A DNA stretch of 64,000 nucleotides from Virgisporangium aurantiacum (GCF_016863635.1 NZ_BOPG01000004.1:1-64000), one strand, 5' to 3'; shown: positions 27,856 to 36,191, counted from the stretch's first letter. Made by a program: numbers and translations. Notes: generated by a model not told the origin, from the sequence alone.

Positions 27856-29223
27856 TCAGGCCCGCACGATCTCGAGGATCTCGTCGCGTAGCTGCGCCAT
27901 ACCCGCGGAGGTGGCCGCTTCCACGTTCAACCGCAGCAGCGGCTCGGTGTTCGACGGACGCAGGTTCGCCCAACTGCCGTCGGCGAACATCAGGGTGAGT
28001 CCGTCGAGGTGGTCGAGCGTCACGCCGTCGCGGTCGGCGAAGGCCTTCTCCACGTCGGCGATGCGGGCGGCCTGGTCGTCGACGGTCGAGTTGATCTCGC
28101 CGGACGCCACGTACCGCTCGTACTCCGCCGCGAACTCCGACAGCGGCGTCGGCTGCCCACCCAGCGCGGCCAGCAGGTGCATCGCGGCCAGCATGCCGGT
28201 GTCGGCGAACCAGAAATCACGGAAGTAGTAGTGCGCCGAGTGCTCGCCGCCGAAGATCGCCCCGGTGCGGGCCATCTCGGCCTTGATGATCGAGTGGCCG
28301 ACGCGGGTGCGCACCGCCGTGCCGCCGTGCTCGGCGATGATCTCCGGCACCGCCCGCGACGTGATCACGTTGTGGATGATCGTCGAACCCGGGTGCTTGG
28401 CCAACTCCCGGGTCGCGACCAGCGCCGTGATCGCCGACGGCGACACCGCGTCGCCGCGCTCGTCGACGGCGAAGCAGCGGTCGGCGTCGCCGTCGAAGGC
28501 CAGGCCGAGGTCGGCGCCGTGCTCGCGGACAGCCGCCTGGAGGTCGACCAGGTTCGCGGGTTCGAGCGGGTTGGCCTCGTGGTTCGGGAAGCTGCCGTCG
28601 AGCTCGAAATACAGGGGGACGATCGTGAGCGGCAGGATCGCGGGGTCGAGCACGGCCGGAACCGTGTAGCCGGCCATGCCGTTGCCGGCGTCGACCACCA
28701 CCTTCAGCGGGCGGATGCCCGACAGGTCGACCAGCGTCCGCAGGTGGGCGGCGTAGTCGGCCAACATGTCGCGCTGCTGCACGTCACCCCGCTTTGAAGC
28801 GGGCGATGGCGCGGAACCGTCGAGAATCGCCTGCGCCCGGTCTCTGATCTCGACGAGACCGCTGTCCTGGCCGATCGGCCGCGCGCCGGCGCGGCAGAGC
28901 TTGAGGCCGTTGTAGCGCGCCGGGTTATGACTCGCGGTGAACATGGCGCCGGGCAGGTTCAGCGAGCCCGACGCGTAGTAGAGCAGGTCGGTGGAGCCGA
29001 GCCCGGTGTCGATCACGTCGGTGCCGGCGGCGTTGGCGCCCCGGATGAACGCGGCGACCAGTCCGACGCCCGACTCCCGCATGTCGCGGGCAACGACGAT
29101 GCGGTCGCCACCGACGTTCTCGGCGAAGGCCGTTCCGAGCGCCTCCGCGACCGTCTCGTTGAGCTGGTCGGGAACAGTGCCCCGCACGTCGTAGGCCTTG
29201 ACGATCAGGCTGAGGTCGGACAC
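27856..29223 (-). CDS. manB: Phosphomannomutase/phosphoglucomutase
   Basis: A 455-residue alpha-D-phosphohexomutase converting mannose-6-phosphate to mannose-1-phosphate. The catalytic phosphoserine loop is TASHNPARYNG (about residues 97-107), the metal loop DGDADRCF near 243-250, the sugar loop GEHSAHYYF near 322, and the phosphate loop RPSNTEPLLRL near 425. The GTG start has AGGAG eight bases upstream, and a TAGGCT -10-like element lies at 29263-29268. It heads the operon manB-Trm112-SIS-CDF-manA. Confidence 0.95.
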   Translation of the reverse strand: MSDLSLIVKAYDVRGTVPDQLNETVAEALGTAFAENVGGDRIVVARDMRESGVGLVAAFIRGANAAGTDVIDTGLGSTDLLYYASGSLNLPGAMFTASHNPARYNGLKLCRAGARPIGQDSGLVEIRDRAQAILDGSAPSPASKRGDVQQRDMLADYAAHLRTLVDLSGIRPLKVVVDAGNGMAGYTVPAVLDPAILPLTIVPLYFELDGSFPNHEANPLEPANLVDLQAAVREHGADLGLAFDGDADRCFAVDERGDAVSPSAITALVATRELAKHPGSTIIHNVITSRAVPEIIAEHGGTAVRTRVGHSIIKAEMARTGAIFGGEHSAHYYFRDFWFADTGMLAAMHLLAALGGQPTPLSEFAAEYERYVASGEINSTVDDQAARIADVEKAFADRDGVTLDHLDGLTLMFADGSWANLRPSNTEPLLRLNVEAATSAGMAQLRDEILEIVRA

Positions 29224-29307
29224 CGTTATGCGCTCCTGTGATCGGTTTGACTGACCCTGAGCAGCCTAGTGCGGTATCCGCGGGCAGACGCGGCGGCACA
29301 CTGCGGC

Positions 29308-29328
29308 GTTGTACCTGTCTGTTACAAC
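29308..29328. promoter_or_regulatory. Spaced dyad upstream of the lysine-tailed lipoprotein gene
   Basis: GTTGTA and TACAAC are separated by nine bases and end six bases before the GTG start of the small lipoprotein gene. It could be an operator covering the start or a weak hairpin over the ribosome binding region. Confidence 0.3.
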
Positions 29329-29334
29329 AGTTCC

Positions 29335-29469
29335 GTGGATACGCCAAATGTGACTCGCCGGGCCGCCCTCGCCCTCTTCCTCGGCGGTGGTGCCGCCGCC
29401 ACCCTGGCCGCCTGCGGAAAGTCGAGCTCGTCCAAGAAGAAGAAGTCGTCCAAAAAGAAGAAGAAGTAG
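29335..29469 (+). CDS. Very small lysine-tailed lipoprotein
   Basis: A 44-residue protein: MDTPNVTRRAALALF, a Gly/Ala-rich hydrophobic core and the lipobox LAAC. The predicted mature product is only CGKSSSSKKKKSSKKKKK. A twin Arg in NVTRRAALALF suggests Tat or Sec export followed by lipidation. The mature part would be an acylated polycation lying on the outer membrane face, able to contact phospholipid head groups, teichoic acids or nucleic acid. No family is recognised. The start could also be an internal GTG (VTRRAA). It is convergent with, and directly abuts, the stop of the aldehyde dehydrogenase gene. Whether it is expressed is unknown. Confidence 0.6.
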   Translation: MDTPNVTRRAALALFLGGGAAATLAACGKSSSSKKKKSSKKKKK

Positions 29470-30879
29470 CTACAGGTCGAGGCCGGTGAGGACGAGTACA
29501 CGCTCCTCGGTGTAGTCGTCCATCGCCGACCGCAGCCCCTCCCGGCCGATGCCGCTGCCCTTCACGCCGCCGTACGGCATCTGGTCGGCCCGGAAGCTGG
29601 GCACGTCGCCGACGATCACCCCGCCGACGTCTAGATTTCTGCCCGCCGCGAACGCGGTCTTCAGGTCGCGGGTGAAGACGCCGGCCTGCAGGCCGTACTC
29701 GCTGCGGTTGACGCTTGCGAACGCCTCTTCGTCGGTCTTGACCTTGACCAGGACGAGCACCGGGCCGAACACCTCTTCGGCGGCGACCCTGGCATCGGGT
29801 GCGACGCCTTCCAGCACCGTGGGCGCGAAGAACGCTCCCTGGCGCTCGCCGCCGGTGAGGACCGTCGCCTTCGCCTCGTGCACCCATTGCTCGACCCGTC
29901 GCGCGGCCGCCTCGTCGATCATGGGGCCGACATCGGTGGTCTCGTCGTACGGGTCACCGTTCGTGAGCTTCTCGACGTTCGCGACGATCTTCTCTTTCAG
30001 CTCCTCGTAGTGCCGCTCGTGGACGATCACCCGCTGCACGGCGATGCAGCTCTGGCCGGCCTGGTAGTTCGAGAACGTGGCGATGCGGGTGGCCGCCCAG
30101 TCGAGGTCGTCCCAGTCGTGGCAGACCACGGCCGCCGCGTTGCCGCCGAGCTCGAGGGTGACGTGCTTGCGCGGCACCGCGTCCCGGATCTGCCAGCCCA
30201 CCGGGCCGGAGCCGGTGAAGCTCACCACCGGGAGCCGCGGGTCCTTCACCAGCTCTCCCGCTCGTTCGTTGGGGACCGGCAGGACGCTCCACATGCCCTC
30301 GGGAAGGTCGGTCTCCGCCAGGAACTCGCCGAGCTTGAGCGCCGACAGCGGCGTCTTCGGCGCCGGCTTGAGCACGATCGGGGCGCCGACCGCGATCGCC
30401 GGCGCCACCTTGTGGGCCACCAGGTTCAGCGGGAAGTTGAACGGGCTGATCCCGAGCACGGGTCCCTTCGGCCGCCGCGTGACGAGCGCCAACCGCCCCT
30501 GCGCGCTCGGATCGGTGTCGAGGCGCTGCATCTCGCCGGTGAACCGGCGGGCCTCCTCGGCCGCCCAGCGGAACGTCGACACGGCCCGGCCGACCTCCAG
30601 GCGGGCCCACTTCAGCGGCTTGCCGTTCTCGCCGGTGATGAGCCGGGCGACCTCCTGGGCATTCTCGGAGAGCCGCCGGCTGACGTGATCCAGCGCCGCC
30701 GCCCGCTGGTGGGCCGTCTCCGTGCGGGCCGTGGCCGCCTTCGCCACCGCCTCCTCCACCTGTTCTCTCGTGGCATATGTCGTCGCTCCGACGGTTTCGC
30801 CGTCGCCGGGGTGGGTCACGGGCAGCACATCATCGCTGGACTCGGGACGTCCGGCGACGTAGAACGGGGTGGGCGCCAT
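29470..30879 (-). CDS. Aldehyde dehydrogenase family protein (possible succinate-semialdehyde type)
   Basis: A 469-residue NAD(P)-dependent aldehyde dehydrogenase. The Rossmann part has GPVLGISPFNFPLNLVAHK, FTGSGPVG and the general base E in LELGGN; the catalytic Cys lies in YQAGQSCIAVQR; the C-terminal EVFGPV and GVKGSGIGREG complete the fold. Substrate cannot be fixed from sequence. Placed beside a gamma-aminobutyraldehyde dehydrogenase and an agmatinase, it may oxidise a later aldehyde such as succinate semialdehyde. A TAGGCT element six bases before the ATG (30886-30891) suggests a leaderless mRNA; only 27 bases separate it from the divergent dehydrogenase. Confidence 0.9.
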   Translation of the reverse strand: MAPTPFYVAGRPESSDDVLPVTHPGDGETVGATTYATREQVEEAVAKAATARTETAHQRAAALDHVSRRLSENAQEVARLITGENGKPLKWARLEVGRAVSTFRWAAEEARRFTGEMQRLDTDPSAQGRLALVTRRPKGPVLGISPFNFPLNLVAHKVAPAIAVGAPIVLKPAPKTPLSALKLGEFLAETDLPEGMWSVLPVPNERAGELVKDPRLPVVSFTGSGPVGWQIRDAVPRKHVTLELGGNAAAVVCHDWDDLDWAATRIATFSNYQAGQSCIAVQRVIVHERHYEELKEKIVANVEKLTNGDPYDETTDVGPMIDEAAARRVEQWVHEAKATVLTGGERQGAFFAPTVLEGVAPDARVAAEEVFGPVLVLVKVKTDEEAFASVNRSEYGLQAGVFTRDLKTAFAAGRNLDVGGVIVGDVPSFRADQMPYGGVKGSGIGREGLRSAMDDYTEERVLVLTGLDL

Positions 30880-30885
30880 GGGGCG

Positions 30886-30891
30886 AGCCTA
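30886..30891 (-). promoter_or_regulatory. Candidate -10 (TAGGCT) for leaderless aldehyde dehydrogenase gene
   Basis: TAGGCT on the minus strand ends six bases before the ATG at 30879. It sits in the 27-base gap shared with the divergent gene, so the two promoters must be packed together or overlap coding sequence. Confidence 0.45.
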
Positions 30892-30906
30892 AGGGAGGGC
30901 GTGGTC

Positions 30907-32337
30907 ATGCCAGACAAACGTGTCTTGCGGAACTTCATCGGTGGCGAGCACGTCGAGCCGTCCGATGGCGGGTACGCCGACCTCGTCGATCCGAGCACCG
31001 GTGAGGTGTTCGCGTCTGCGCCCGTCTCCGGTCCGGCCGACGTCGACCGCGCGATGCGGGCCGCCGCCGACGCGTTCCCGTCCTGGCGCGACGCCACTCC
31101 CTCCGACCGGCAGAAGGCGCTGCTCAAGCTGGCGGACGCGATGGAGGCCCGGGCCGACGAACTGGTCGCCATCGAGTCCCAGAACACCGGCAAGCCGATC
31201 GCGCTGACCATGAGCGAGGAGGTGCCGCCGGCCGTCGACCAGGTGCGGTTCTTCGCCGGCGCGGCCCGGCTGCTGGAGGGCCGCTCGGCGGGGCAGTACA
31301 TGCAGGGCTTCGAGAGCTACGTGCGCCGGGAGCCGATCGGCGTGGTCGGCCAGGTGACGCCGTGGAACTACCCGTTCATGATGGCCGTCTGGAAGTTCGG
31401 CCCGGCCCTGGCCGCCGGCAACACGGTGGTGCTCAAGCCCAGCGACACCACCCCGGCGTCGACGCTGTTCCTCGCCGAACTGGCCGCCGAGTTCCTGCCG
31501 CCGGGCGTGCTGAACGTCGTCTGCGGCGACCGCGACACCGGCCGCGCGCTGGTCTCCCACCCCACGCCCGAACTCGTGTCGATCACCGGGTCGACCCGCG
31601 CCGGCCTGGAGGTCGCCGCCGCGGCCGCCGCCGACCTCAAGCGCACGCACCTGGAACTGGGCGGCAAGGCCCCGGTCGTGGTCTTCGACGACGCCGACCT
31701 GGATGCCGCCGCCGAGGCGATCGCCGTCGGCGGCTACTTCAACGCCGGCCAGGACTGCACGGCCGCCACCCGCGTGCTGGCCGCGCCGGGCGTCTACGAC
31801 GACGTGGTCGCGGCCCTGGTCGAACAGGCCAAGGGGACGAAGGTGGGCCCGCCCTCCGACGACGACGTCGCCTACGGCCCGCTGAACAACGCGGCGCAGT
31901 TGGAGCGCGTCACCGGCTTCGTCGACCGCCTCCCCGACCACGCCTCGGTGGCGACCGGTGGCGCACGCGTCGGCTCGAAGGGCTTCTTCTACGCGCCGAC
32001 GGTGGTGTCCGGGCTACGGCAGGACGACGAGGCGGTGCAGGAGGAGATCTTCGGCCCGGTGATCACCGTCCAACGCTTCACCGACGAGGACGAGGCCGTC
32101 CGCTGGGCCAACGGCGTCCAGTACGGCCTGGCCAGCTCGGTGTTCACGCGGGACCACGCGAGGGCCATGCGCATGACTACCCGCCTGAGTTTCGGCTGCG
32201 TATGGGTCAACTGCCACATCCCGCTGGTGGCCGAGATGCCTCATGGCGGCTTCCGCAAGAGCGGCCACGGCAAAGACCTGAGCACCTACTCCCTGGACGA
32301 CTACACCCGGCTGAAGCACGTCATGCACGCCCTCTAA
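30907..32337 (+). CDS. Gamma-aminobutyraldehyde dehydrogenase
   Basis: A 476-residue aldehyde dehydrogenase of the aminobutyraldehyde/betaine aldehyde group. Motifs are TPWNYPFMMAVWKFGPALAAGN, SITGSTRAG, LELGGKAPVVVFDDAD (general base Glu) and NAGQDCTAATR with the catalytic Cys; the end has GGFRKSGHGKDLSTYSLDDYTR. It oxidises 4-aminobutanal from putrescine to GABA. GGGAGGG lies eight bases before the ATG. Immediately after the stop begins the first copy of the long palindromic element. It fits the polyamine catabolic set with the ureohydrolase and aminotransferase in this window. Confidence 0.9.
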   Translation: MPDKRVLRNFIGGEHVEPSDGGYADLVDPSTGEVFASAPVSGPADVDRAMRAAADAFPSWRDATPSDRQKALLKLADAMEARADELVAIESQNTGKPIALTMSEEVPPAVDQVRFFAGAARLLEGRSAGQYMQGFESYVRREPIGVVGQVTPWNYPFMMAVWKFGPALAAGNTVVLKPSDTTPASTLFLAELAAEFLPPGVLNVVCGDRDTGRALVSHPTPELVSITGSTRAGLEVAAAAAADLKRTHLELGGKAPVVVFDDADLDAAAEAIAVGGYFNAGQDCTAATRVLAAPGVYDDVVAALVEQAKGTKVGPPSDDDVAYGPLNNAAQLERVTGFVDRLPDHASVATGGARVGSKGFFYAPTVVSGLRQDDEAVQEEIFGPVITVQRFTDEDEAVRWANGVQYGLASSVFTRDHARAMRMTTRLSFGCVWVNCHIPLVAEMPHGGFRKSGHGKDLSTYSLDDYTRLKHVMHAL

Positions 32338-32339
32338 CC

Positions 32340-32417
32340 CGTCGATCTTGCAGTTGTGGTGCCGGGTTCGCCCGTGCTTAACCCGTTTTATGAGGCACCA
32401 CAACTGCAAGATCGACG
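32340..32417. repeat. Palindromic element, copy 1 (24-bp arms)
   Basis: Left arm 32340-32363 begins CGTCGATCTTGCAGTTGTGG; right arm 32394-32417 is its exact reverse complement. The 30-base loop is unrelated to that of copy 2. It begins two bases after the dehydrogenase stop, so it could act as a terminator, but the arm identity with copy 2 marks it as a dispersed repeat. Confidence 0.9.
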
Positions 32418-32533
32418 CGGGTCTGTAGCACATCAGAGCGGCGGGGCCGCGGTTTTCCACAGGCCGGGTTCGATATCCACAGGCGCGGCGTCGGGGGTGC
32501 GACGCGAGGGTTTGGTCGGGCACGCTCCGGGCC

Positions 32534-33388
32534 ATGACGGGGAAGCTCTACCTCTACCGGGACATCGTGACCGCGAATGTCTCCCGGGAACGCCTCCGCA
32601 CTGCTGTGGACAAGGACGTCGTCACGCGCCTCAGTCGAGGTGTCTACACATCCGGCGACCAGCGTCCGTCGAGACTCCGTGCGCTGTTCGTCCGGCTACC
32701 CGAGGGCATCGTGCTGGGGCACGAGTCGGCGGCCCGCGTCTACGGTTTCGGCGGGCCGGGTCCGATCGACGACCCGGTGCATGTGATCGTGCCGGCCGGC
32801 ACGGTACGACCGCGGATCCGCGGTGTGGCGTGCCACGAAGCCGTGCTGCCGGTGGCCGCGCCGATCCTGATCGACGGGATTCCGTGTGCCCCGCCCGCGC
32901 GCTGCGCCGTCGATCTGGCTCGGCATGCAACCAGGTTCGGCGGCATCGCCGTGCTCGACGCGGCGCTGCGCAGCGGCACCTGTACCGCCGACGACCTGGC
33001 CGACGAGGTCCTGCTGCACGACGGCCTGCGCGGCGTCTGCCGCGTGCGCGAACTCGTACGACTCGCCGACGGCCGAGCGGAGTGTGCCCAGGAGAGCCAC
33101 CTGCGACTCCTGATCATCGACGCCGGCCTCCAGGCACCCGAGCCACAGGTGTGGGTGCACGACAGCAGCGGCCGGCCCGTCTACCGGATCGACCTCGCCT
33201 ACCGCGAACGCCGGGTCGGACTGGAGTACGACGGCCGCTCACACCTCACACCGGACCGCCTCACCGCGGATCGCTCCCGCATGAACTGGCTGGGCAACCG
33301 GGGCTGGACCATGCGCCATTTCACCGCCAGAGACCTGTACCAGCACCCCGCCATAACAGCCGCCGAAGTCCGCGCCGCACTGGAATAG
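32534..33388 (+). CDS. AbiEi-like N-terminal plus DUF559 (Vsr-like) endonuclease domain protein
   Basis: A 284-residue protein. The N-terminal part (YLYRDIVTANVSRERLRTAV, then RLSRGVYTSGD) resembles the winged-helix domain of AbiEi-type antitoxins. The middle resembles the antitoxin C-terminal region (LGHESAARVYGF, ARCAVDLAR). The C-terminal DUF559 region has YRIDLAYRERRVGLEYDG, H237-like SHLT, then DRLTADRSRMNWL and GWTMRHFTARDL, the pattern of Vsr-like PD-(D/E)XK folds. Such genes are abundant in actinobacteria and their targets are unknown. No toxin partner lies beside it. It is bracketed by two copies of one palindrome, which suggests mobility or co-spread. No ribosome binding site is evident. 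Confidence 0.8.
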   Translation: MTGKLYLYRDIVTANVSRERLRTAVDKDVVTRLSRGVYTSGDQRPSRLRALFVRLPEGIVLGHESAARVYGFGGPGPIDDPVHVIVPAGTVRPRIRGVACHEAVLPVAAPILIDGIPCAPPARCAVDLARHATRFGGIAVLDAALRSGTCTADDLADEVLLHDGLRGVCRVRELVRLADGRAECAQESHLRLLIIDAGLQAPEPQVWVHDSSGRPVYRIDLAYRERRVGLEYDGRSHLTPDRLTADRSRMNWLGNRGWTMRHFTARDLYQHPAITAAEVRAALE

Positions 33389-33389
33389 C

Positions 33390-33466
33390 CGTCGATCTTG
33401 CAGTTGTGGTGCCCCACAAACAGCCCAAACGCGGCCGTACCCGGCACCACAACTGCAAGATCGACG
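33390..33466. repeat. Palindromic element, copy 2 (24-bp arms)
   Basis: Left arm 33390-33413 and right arm 33443-33466 are identical to those of copy 1 about 1 kb upstream, but the 29-base loop differs. It starts two bases after the DUF559 gene stop and separates it from a convergent gene. Confidence 0.9.
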
Positions 33467-33472
33467 CGGAGG

Positions 33473-33874
33473 TCAGGATTCGGTGGCGGCTGCCTTCGTC
33501 AGGCCTACCGGGCGGGATGCGAAGGAGCCGGAGTTGGCGCCGGCCAGGGCCGGTGCGGCGGTTTCGGACGGTGCACCGCCGGAGCCGTAGCTCGAGTTCC
33601 CCCCGAACCCGGCTCCGTACGACGGACCGCCCCCACCCAGCGGCCCCCCGCCGAGCAGCTCCGCGCCGGGGCCCGGCGGGCCGGCCAGCGGGTCGGAAGC
33701 GGAGATCGCGTCGGGCAGGCCGGCCGCCCGCCGGACCTCGATCGCGTGCCGTGCCGATGCGCACGGGCTCAACTCGCCACACGCCGCGCAGACTCCCCCA
33801 GGCTGCGCCGTGTGCCGACTAATGAGATCAGTGGCAGCGCGCACGAGCGCGCTGTCGGGTTTGACGTACCCCAC
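33473..33874 (-). CDS. Hypothetical protein with Cys cluster and Gly-rich middle
   Basis: A 133-residue protein not recognised as a known family. The first ~50 residues form a helix-rich domain: ALVRAATDLISRHTAQPGG, then CAACGELSPCASARHA, giving CxxC and a further Cys-x3-His that could hold zinc. The middle is Gly/Pro/Ser-rich (LLGGGPLGGGGPSYGAGFGG) and likely disordered; the end is Ala/Thr-rich. The GTG start has GGGGGGAA eight bases upstream. It is convergent with the DUF559 gene and separated from the agmatinase gene by 110 bases. Codon use (G/C at third positions) supports it as real. Confidence 0.7.
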   Translation of the reverse strand: MGYVKPDSALVRAATDLISRHTAQPGGVCAACGELSPCASARHAIEVRRAAGLPDAISASDPLAGPPGPGAELLGGGPLGGGGPSYGAGFGGNSSYGSGGAPSETAAPALAGANSGSFASRPVGLTKAAATES

Positions 33875-33984
33875 GGTCTGTTCCCCCCTCGACCATTACG
33901 TACCGCACCCCCGCCGCGGCAGCGCCGCTACCTTCCCATAATGCAGCGCGTGAACCACCGAGTTTTCCACGTCGCCGCAAATCG

Positions 33985-34995
33985 TTACCGGCCGTCAAGC
34001 AATGGTTGGCGTGGATCCCAGGTTTCACCGGAAGCATCGTCGCGGCGTCGCCGGGCGATTGCCGAGAGTGCTTCGAGGACCACCCGATTTCCGAGATATG
34101 CCGTCACATCCGACACGTCATACGGGGGTGCGACTTCCACCACGTCCACTCCCACCACAGGGAGCTCGTAGCAGCACCTCCGTACCGCGTCGAGCAGTTG
34201 CCGACCGGTGAGGCCGCCGGGTTCGGGCGTGCCGGTTCCGGGCGCCATTCCCGGGTCTACGACATCGACGTCAACCGATAGAAAGACGCCATCGCAAGAA
34301 TCGGTGGCAATGGTGAAAGCTTCCGACAGACACTCGTCGAGACCGCGCGCGACTATCTCCGTCATCTCGAATGAGCGCATTGCCCGATCGGCCATCCACG
34401 ACAGCACCTCCGGCCCCGGCCAGTAGCCGCGCAACCCGATCTGCAGGAACCGGTCTCCCCGGACCGCCCCCGACTCGATCAGCCGCCGCATCGGCTGCCC
34501 GTGCCCGTACAGCGAGCCGAACTCGATGTCCCCCGTGTCGGCGTGCGCGTCGAAGTGCACCAGCGACACGCGTCCCCAGCCGACGTGCCGGGCCACGCCG
34601 GTGGCGTCGGGCAGCGCGATCGAGTGGTCGCCGCCGAGCACCACCGGGATCGCACCGGCCGCGGAGACCGCCGTTACCGCCTCCTCCAGCGCCCGCAGCG
34701 AGCGCTCGATGTCGCCGCCGAACATCTCGACGTCGCCGGCGTCGTACACGCGGAGGTCGCGCAGCGCGTCGACGCGCAGGGCCAACGACGGCCGCGAGCC
34801 GTCGTGGGCGAGGTAGCACGCCTGGCGCATCGCCATCGGACCGAACCGGGTGCCCGGCCGGTGCGAGGTGCCACCGTCGAACGGCGCGCCGACGATCACC
34901 ACGTCGGCGTCGGCCGGCACCGCCTCCCAGGAGCAGCGGTCGACCCCGAGGAACGTGATGTCGGGGCCGTACATCGGCCCGTAGCGCTCGGTCAT
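33985..34995 (-). CDS. Agmatinase / arginase-family ureohydrolase
   Basis: A 336-residue ureohydrolase. The binuclear manganese ligands are all visible: GGDHS (first His), FDAHADTG, and SVDVDVVDPGMAPGTGTPEPGG. FDGGTSHRPGTRFGP is typical of agmatinases and guanidinobutyrases. It would release urea from agmatine to give putrescine, or from guanidinobutyrate to give GABA; sequence alone does not decide. The ATG used overlaps the stop of the upstream saccharopine-dehydrogenase-like gene (ATGA), so the two are coupled. Confidence 0.92.
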   Translation of the reverse strand: MTERYGPMYGPDITFLGVDRCSWEAVPADADVVIVGAPFDGGTSHRPGTRFGPMAMRQACYLAHDGSRPSLALRVDALRDLRVYDAGDVEMFGGDIERSLRALEEAVTAVSAAGAIPVVLGGDHSIALPDATGVARHVGWGRVSLVHFDAHADTGDIEFGSLYGHGQPMRRLIESGAVRGDRFLQIGLRGYWPGPEVLSWMADRAMRSFEMTEIVARGLDECLSEAFTIATDSCDGVFLSVDVDVVDPGMAPGTGTPEPGGLTGRQLLDAVRRCCYELPVVGVDVVEVAPPYDVSDVTAYLGNRVVLEALSAIARRRRDDASGETWDPRQPLLDGR

Positions 34996-36191
34996 TGCTC
35001 GCGGATCTCCCATGGTGCGCCGTGCTCGTTCAAGAGCTCAAGGAAAGGTGACGGCGTGAGCGCTTCCGGACCGAGGACGCCGACGCCGCTCCATCCCCCG
35101 TTCGCCAGCAGTTCGAGGGCGACCACCGGGTTCACGGCCGTCTGCCACACCACCGCCTGCGAGCCGTCCCGACTCATCGACCAGTCGTTGTCGACGACGT
35201 GGTACAGGTACACCTCGCGGGGGGACCCGTGGACCGAGCCGCGCACCCACGTCCCCGCGCAGGTCTTTCCGTGCATGCGATCGCCGAGACCCGCGGGATC
35301 GGGCAGGCAGGCCGCGACCACGTCGCGCGGCGACACCTCGACGCCGCCGACGCGCACCGGCGCAACCGAGTCGAGGCCCAGCTTGTGCAGCGTGCGCAGC
35401 ACGCCGATGAACTCCTCGCCGAGCCCGTACTTGAACGTGACCCGGCCCGCCTTCACCCAGCGCGGGATCAGCAGCACCTCCTCGTGCTCGACGTTGACGC
35501 ACTCCACCGGGCCGATGCCGTGCGGGAAGTCGAACACCTCGGGCTCGGAGAACGGCTCGGTGGTGTACCAGCCGCGGCCGTCCTCGTAGATGACGGGCGG
35601 GTTCAGGCACTCCTCGATCGTGGTCCAGATCGAGAACGACGGCGCGAAGTCGTAGCCGTCGACGACCAGGTCGGCGCCGTCGCGGACGCCGATCTCGTCG
35701 ACGGTGTCGAACAGTTCGTCGGCGGCGTACCGCGCGAACACGTCGCTCAGTCCGGGCTCCACGCCGATGCCGACCAGCGCCAGCCGGCCCCGGTCGGCCC
35801 ACTCGTCCGCACGGGCGAACTGCTCGTCGCCGAGCTTCACGCCCGTCTCCTCGAAGGGTTTCGACGGGTGCGGCCGCGACAACGACATCGCCATGTCGAG
35901 GTAGTCGGCACCGGCCTCGAACGCACCGGTGAAGATCGGCATGACGAACCGGGGGTCGACCGCGTTGAACACGTGTGTGATCCGCTCGGCCCGGCACAGC
36001 TCCGCGACCTCGGCGGGGTTCGACGCGTCGAGGCGGGCCGCGGTGAACCGGTGGTCCTTCGACGCGATCGCCCGCTGTGCCCGGGCGAGGTCGTAGTCGG
36101 CCACGACCATCGCGTCGAAGAACGGACGCCGGGCGGCGATGGCCACGGCGGCCGAGCCCACGCCACCGGCACCGACGAGCAAAATCCGCAT
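34992..36191 (-). CDS. Saccharopine dehydrogenase family protein
   Basis: A 399-residue oxidoreductase with an N-terminal Rossmann fold (ILLVGAGGVGSAAVAIAARR). It contains the family segments GVEPGLSDVFARYAADELFD, GYDFAPSFSIWTTIEECLN and ECVNVEHEEVLLIPRWV. Members include lysine-pathway reductases and carboxyspermidine/carboxynorspermidine synthases, so a polyamine or lysine role is plausible here. GGAGGTG lies five bases before the ATG. It is coupled to the ureohydrolase downstream and divergent from an APC permease, sharing a 116-base promoter region. Confidence 0.88.
   Translation of the reverse strand: MRILLVGAGGVGSAAVAIAARRPFFDAMVVADYDLARAQRAIASKDHRFTAARLDASNPAEVAELCRAERITHVFNAVDPRFVMPIFTGAFEAGADYLDMAMSLSRPHPSKPFEETGVKLGDEQFARADEWADRGRLALVGIGVEPGLSDVFARYAADELFDTVDEIGVRDGADLVVDGYDFAPSFSIWTTIEECLNPPVIYEDGRGWYTTEPFSEPEVFDFPHGIGPVECVNVEHEEVLLIPRWVKAGRVTFKYGLGEEFIGVLRTLHKLGLDSVAPVRVGGVEVSPRDVVAACLPDPAGLGDRMHGKTCAGTWVRGSVHGSPREVYLYHVVDNDWSMSRDGSQAVVWQTAVNPVVALELLANGGWSGVGVLGPEALTPSPFLELLNEHGAPWEIREQ

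Noticed and set aside
32534..33388. Complete type IV toxin-antitoxin system
   Set aside because: The N-terminal part looks AbiEi-like, but there is no adjacent AbiEii-type nucleotidyltransferase toxin gene on either side.
32340..33466. CRISPR array
   Set aside because: Only two copies of an inverted repeat about 1 kb apart, with no regularly spaced direct repeats or cas genes.
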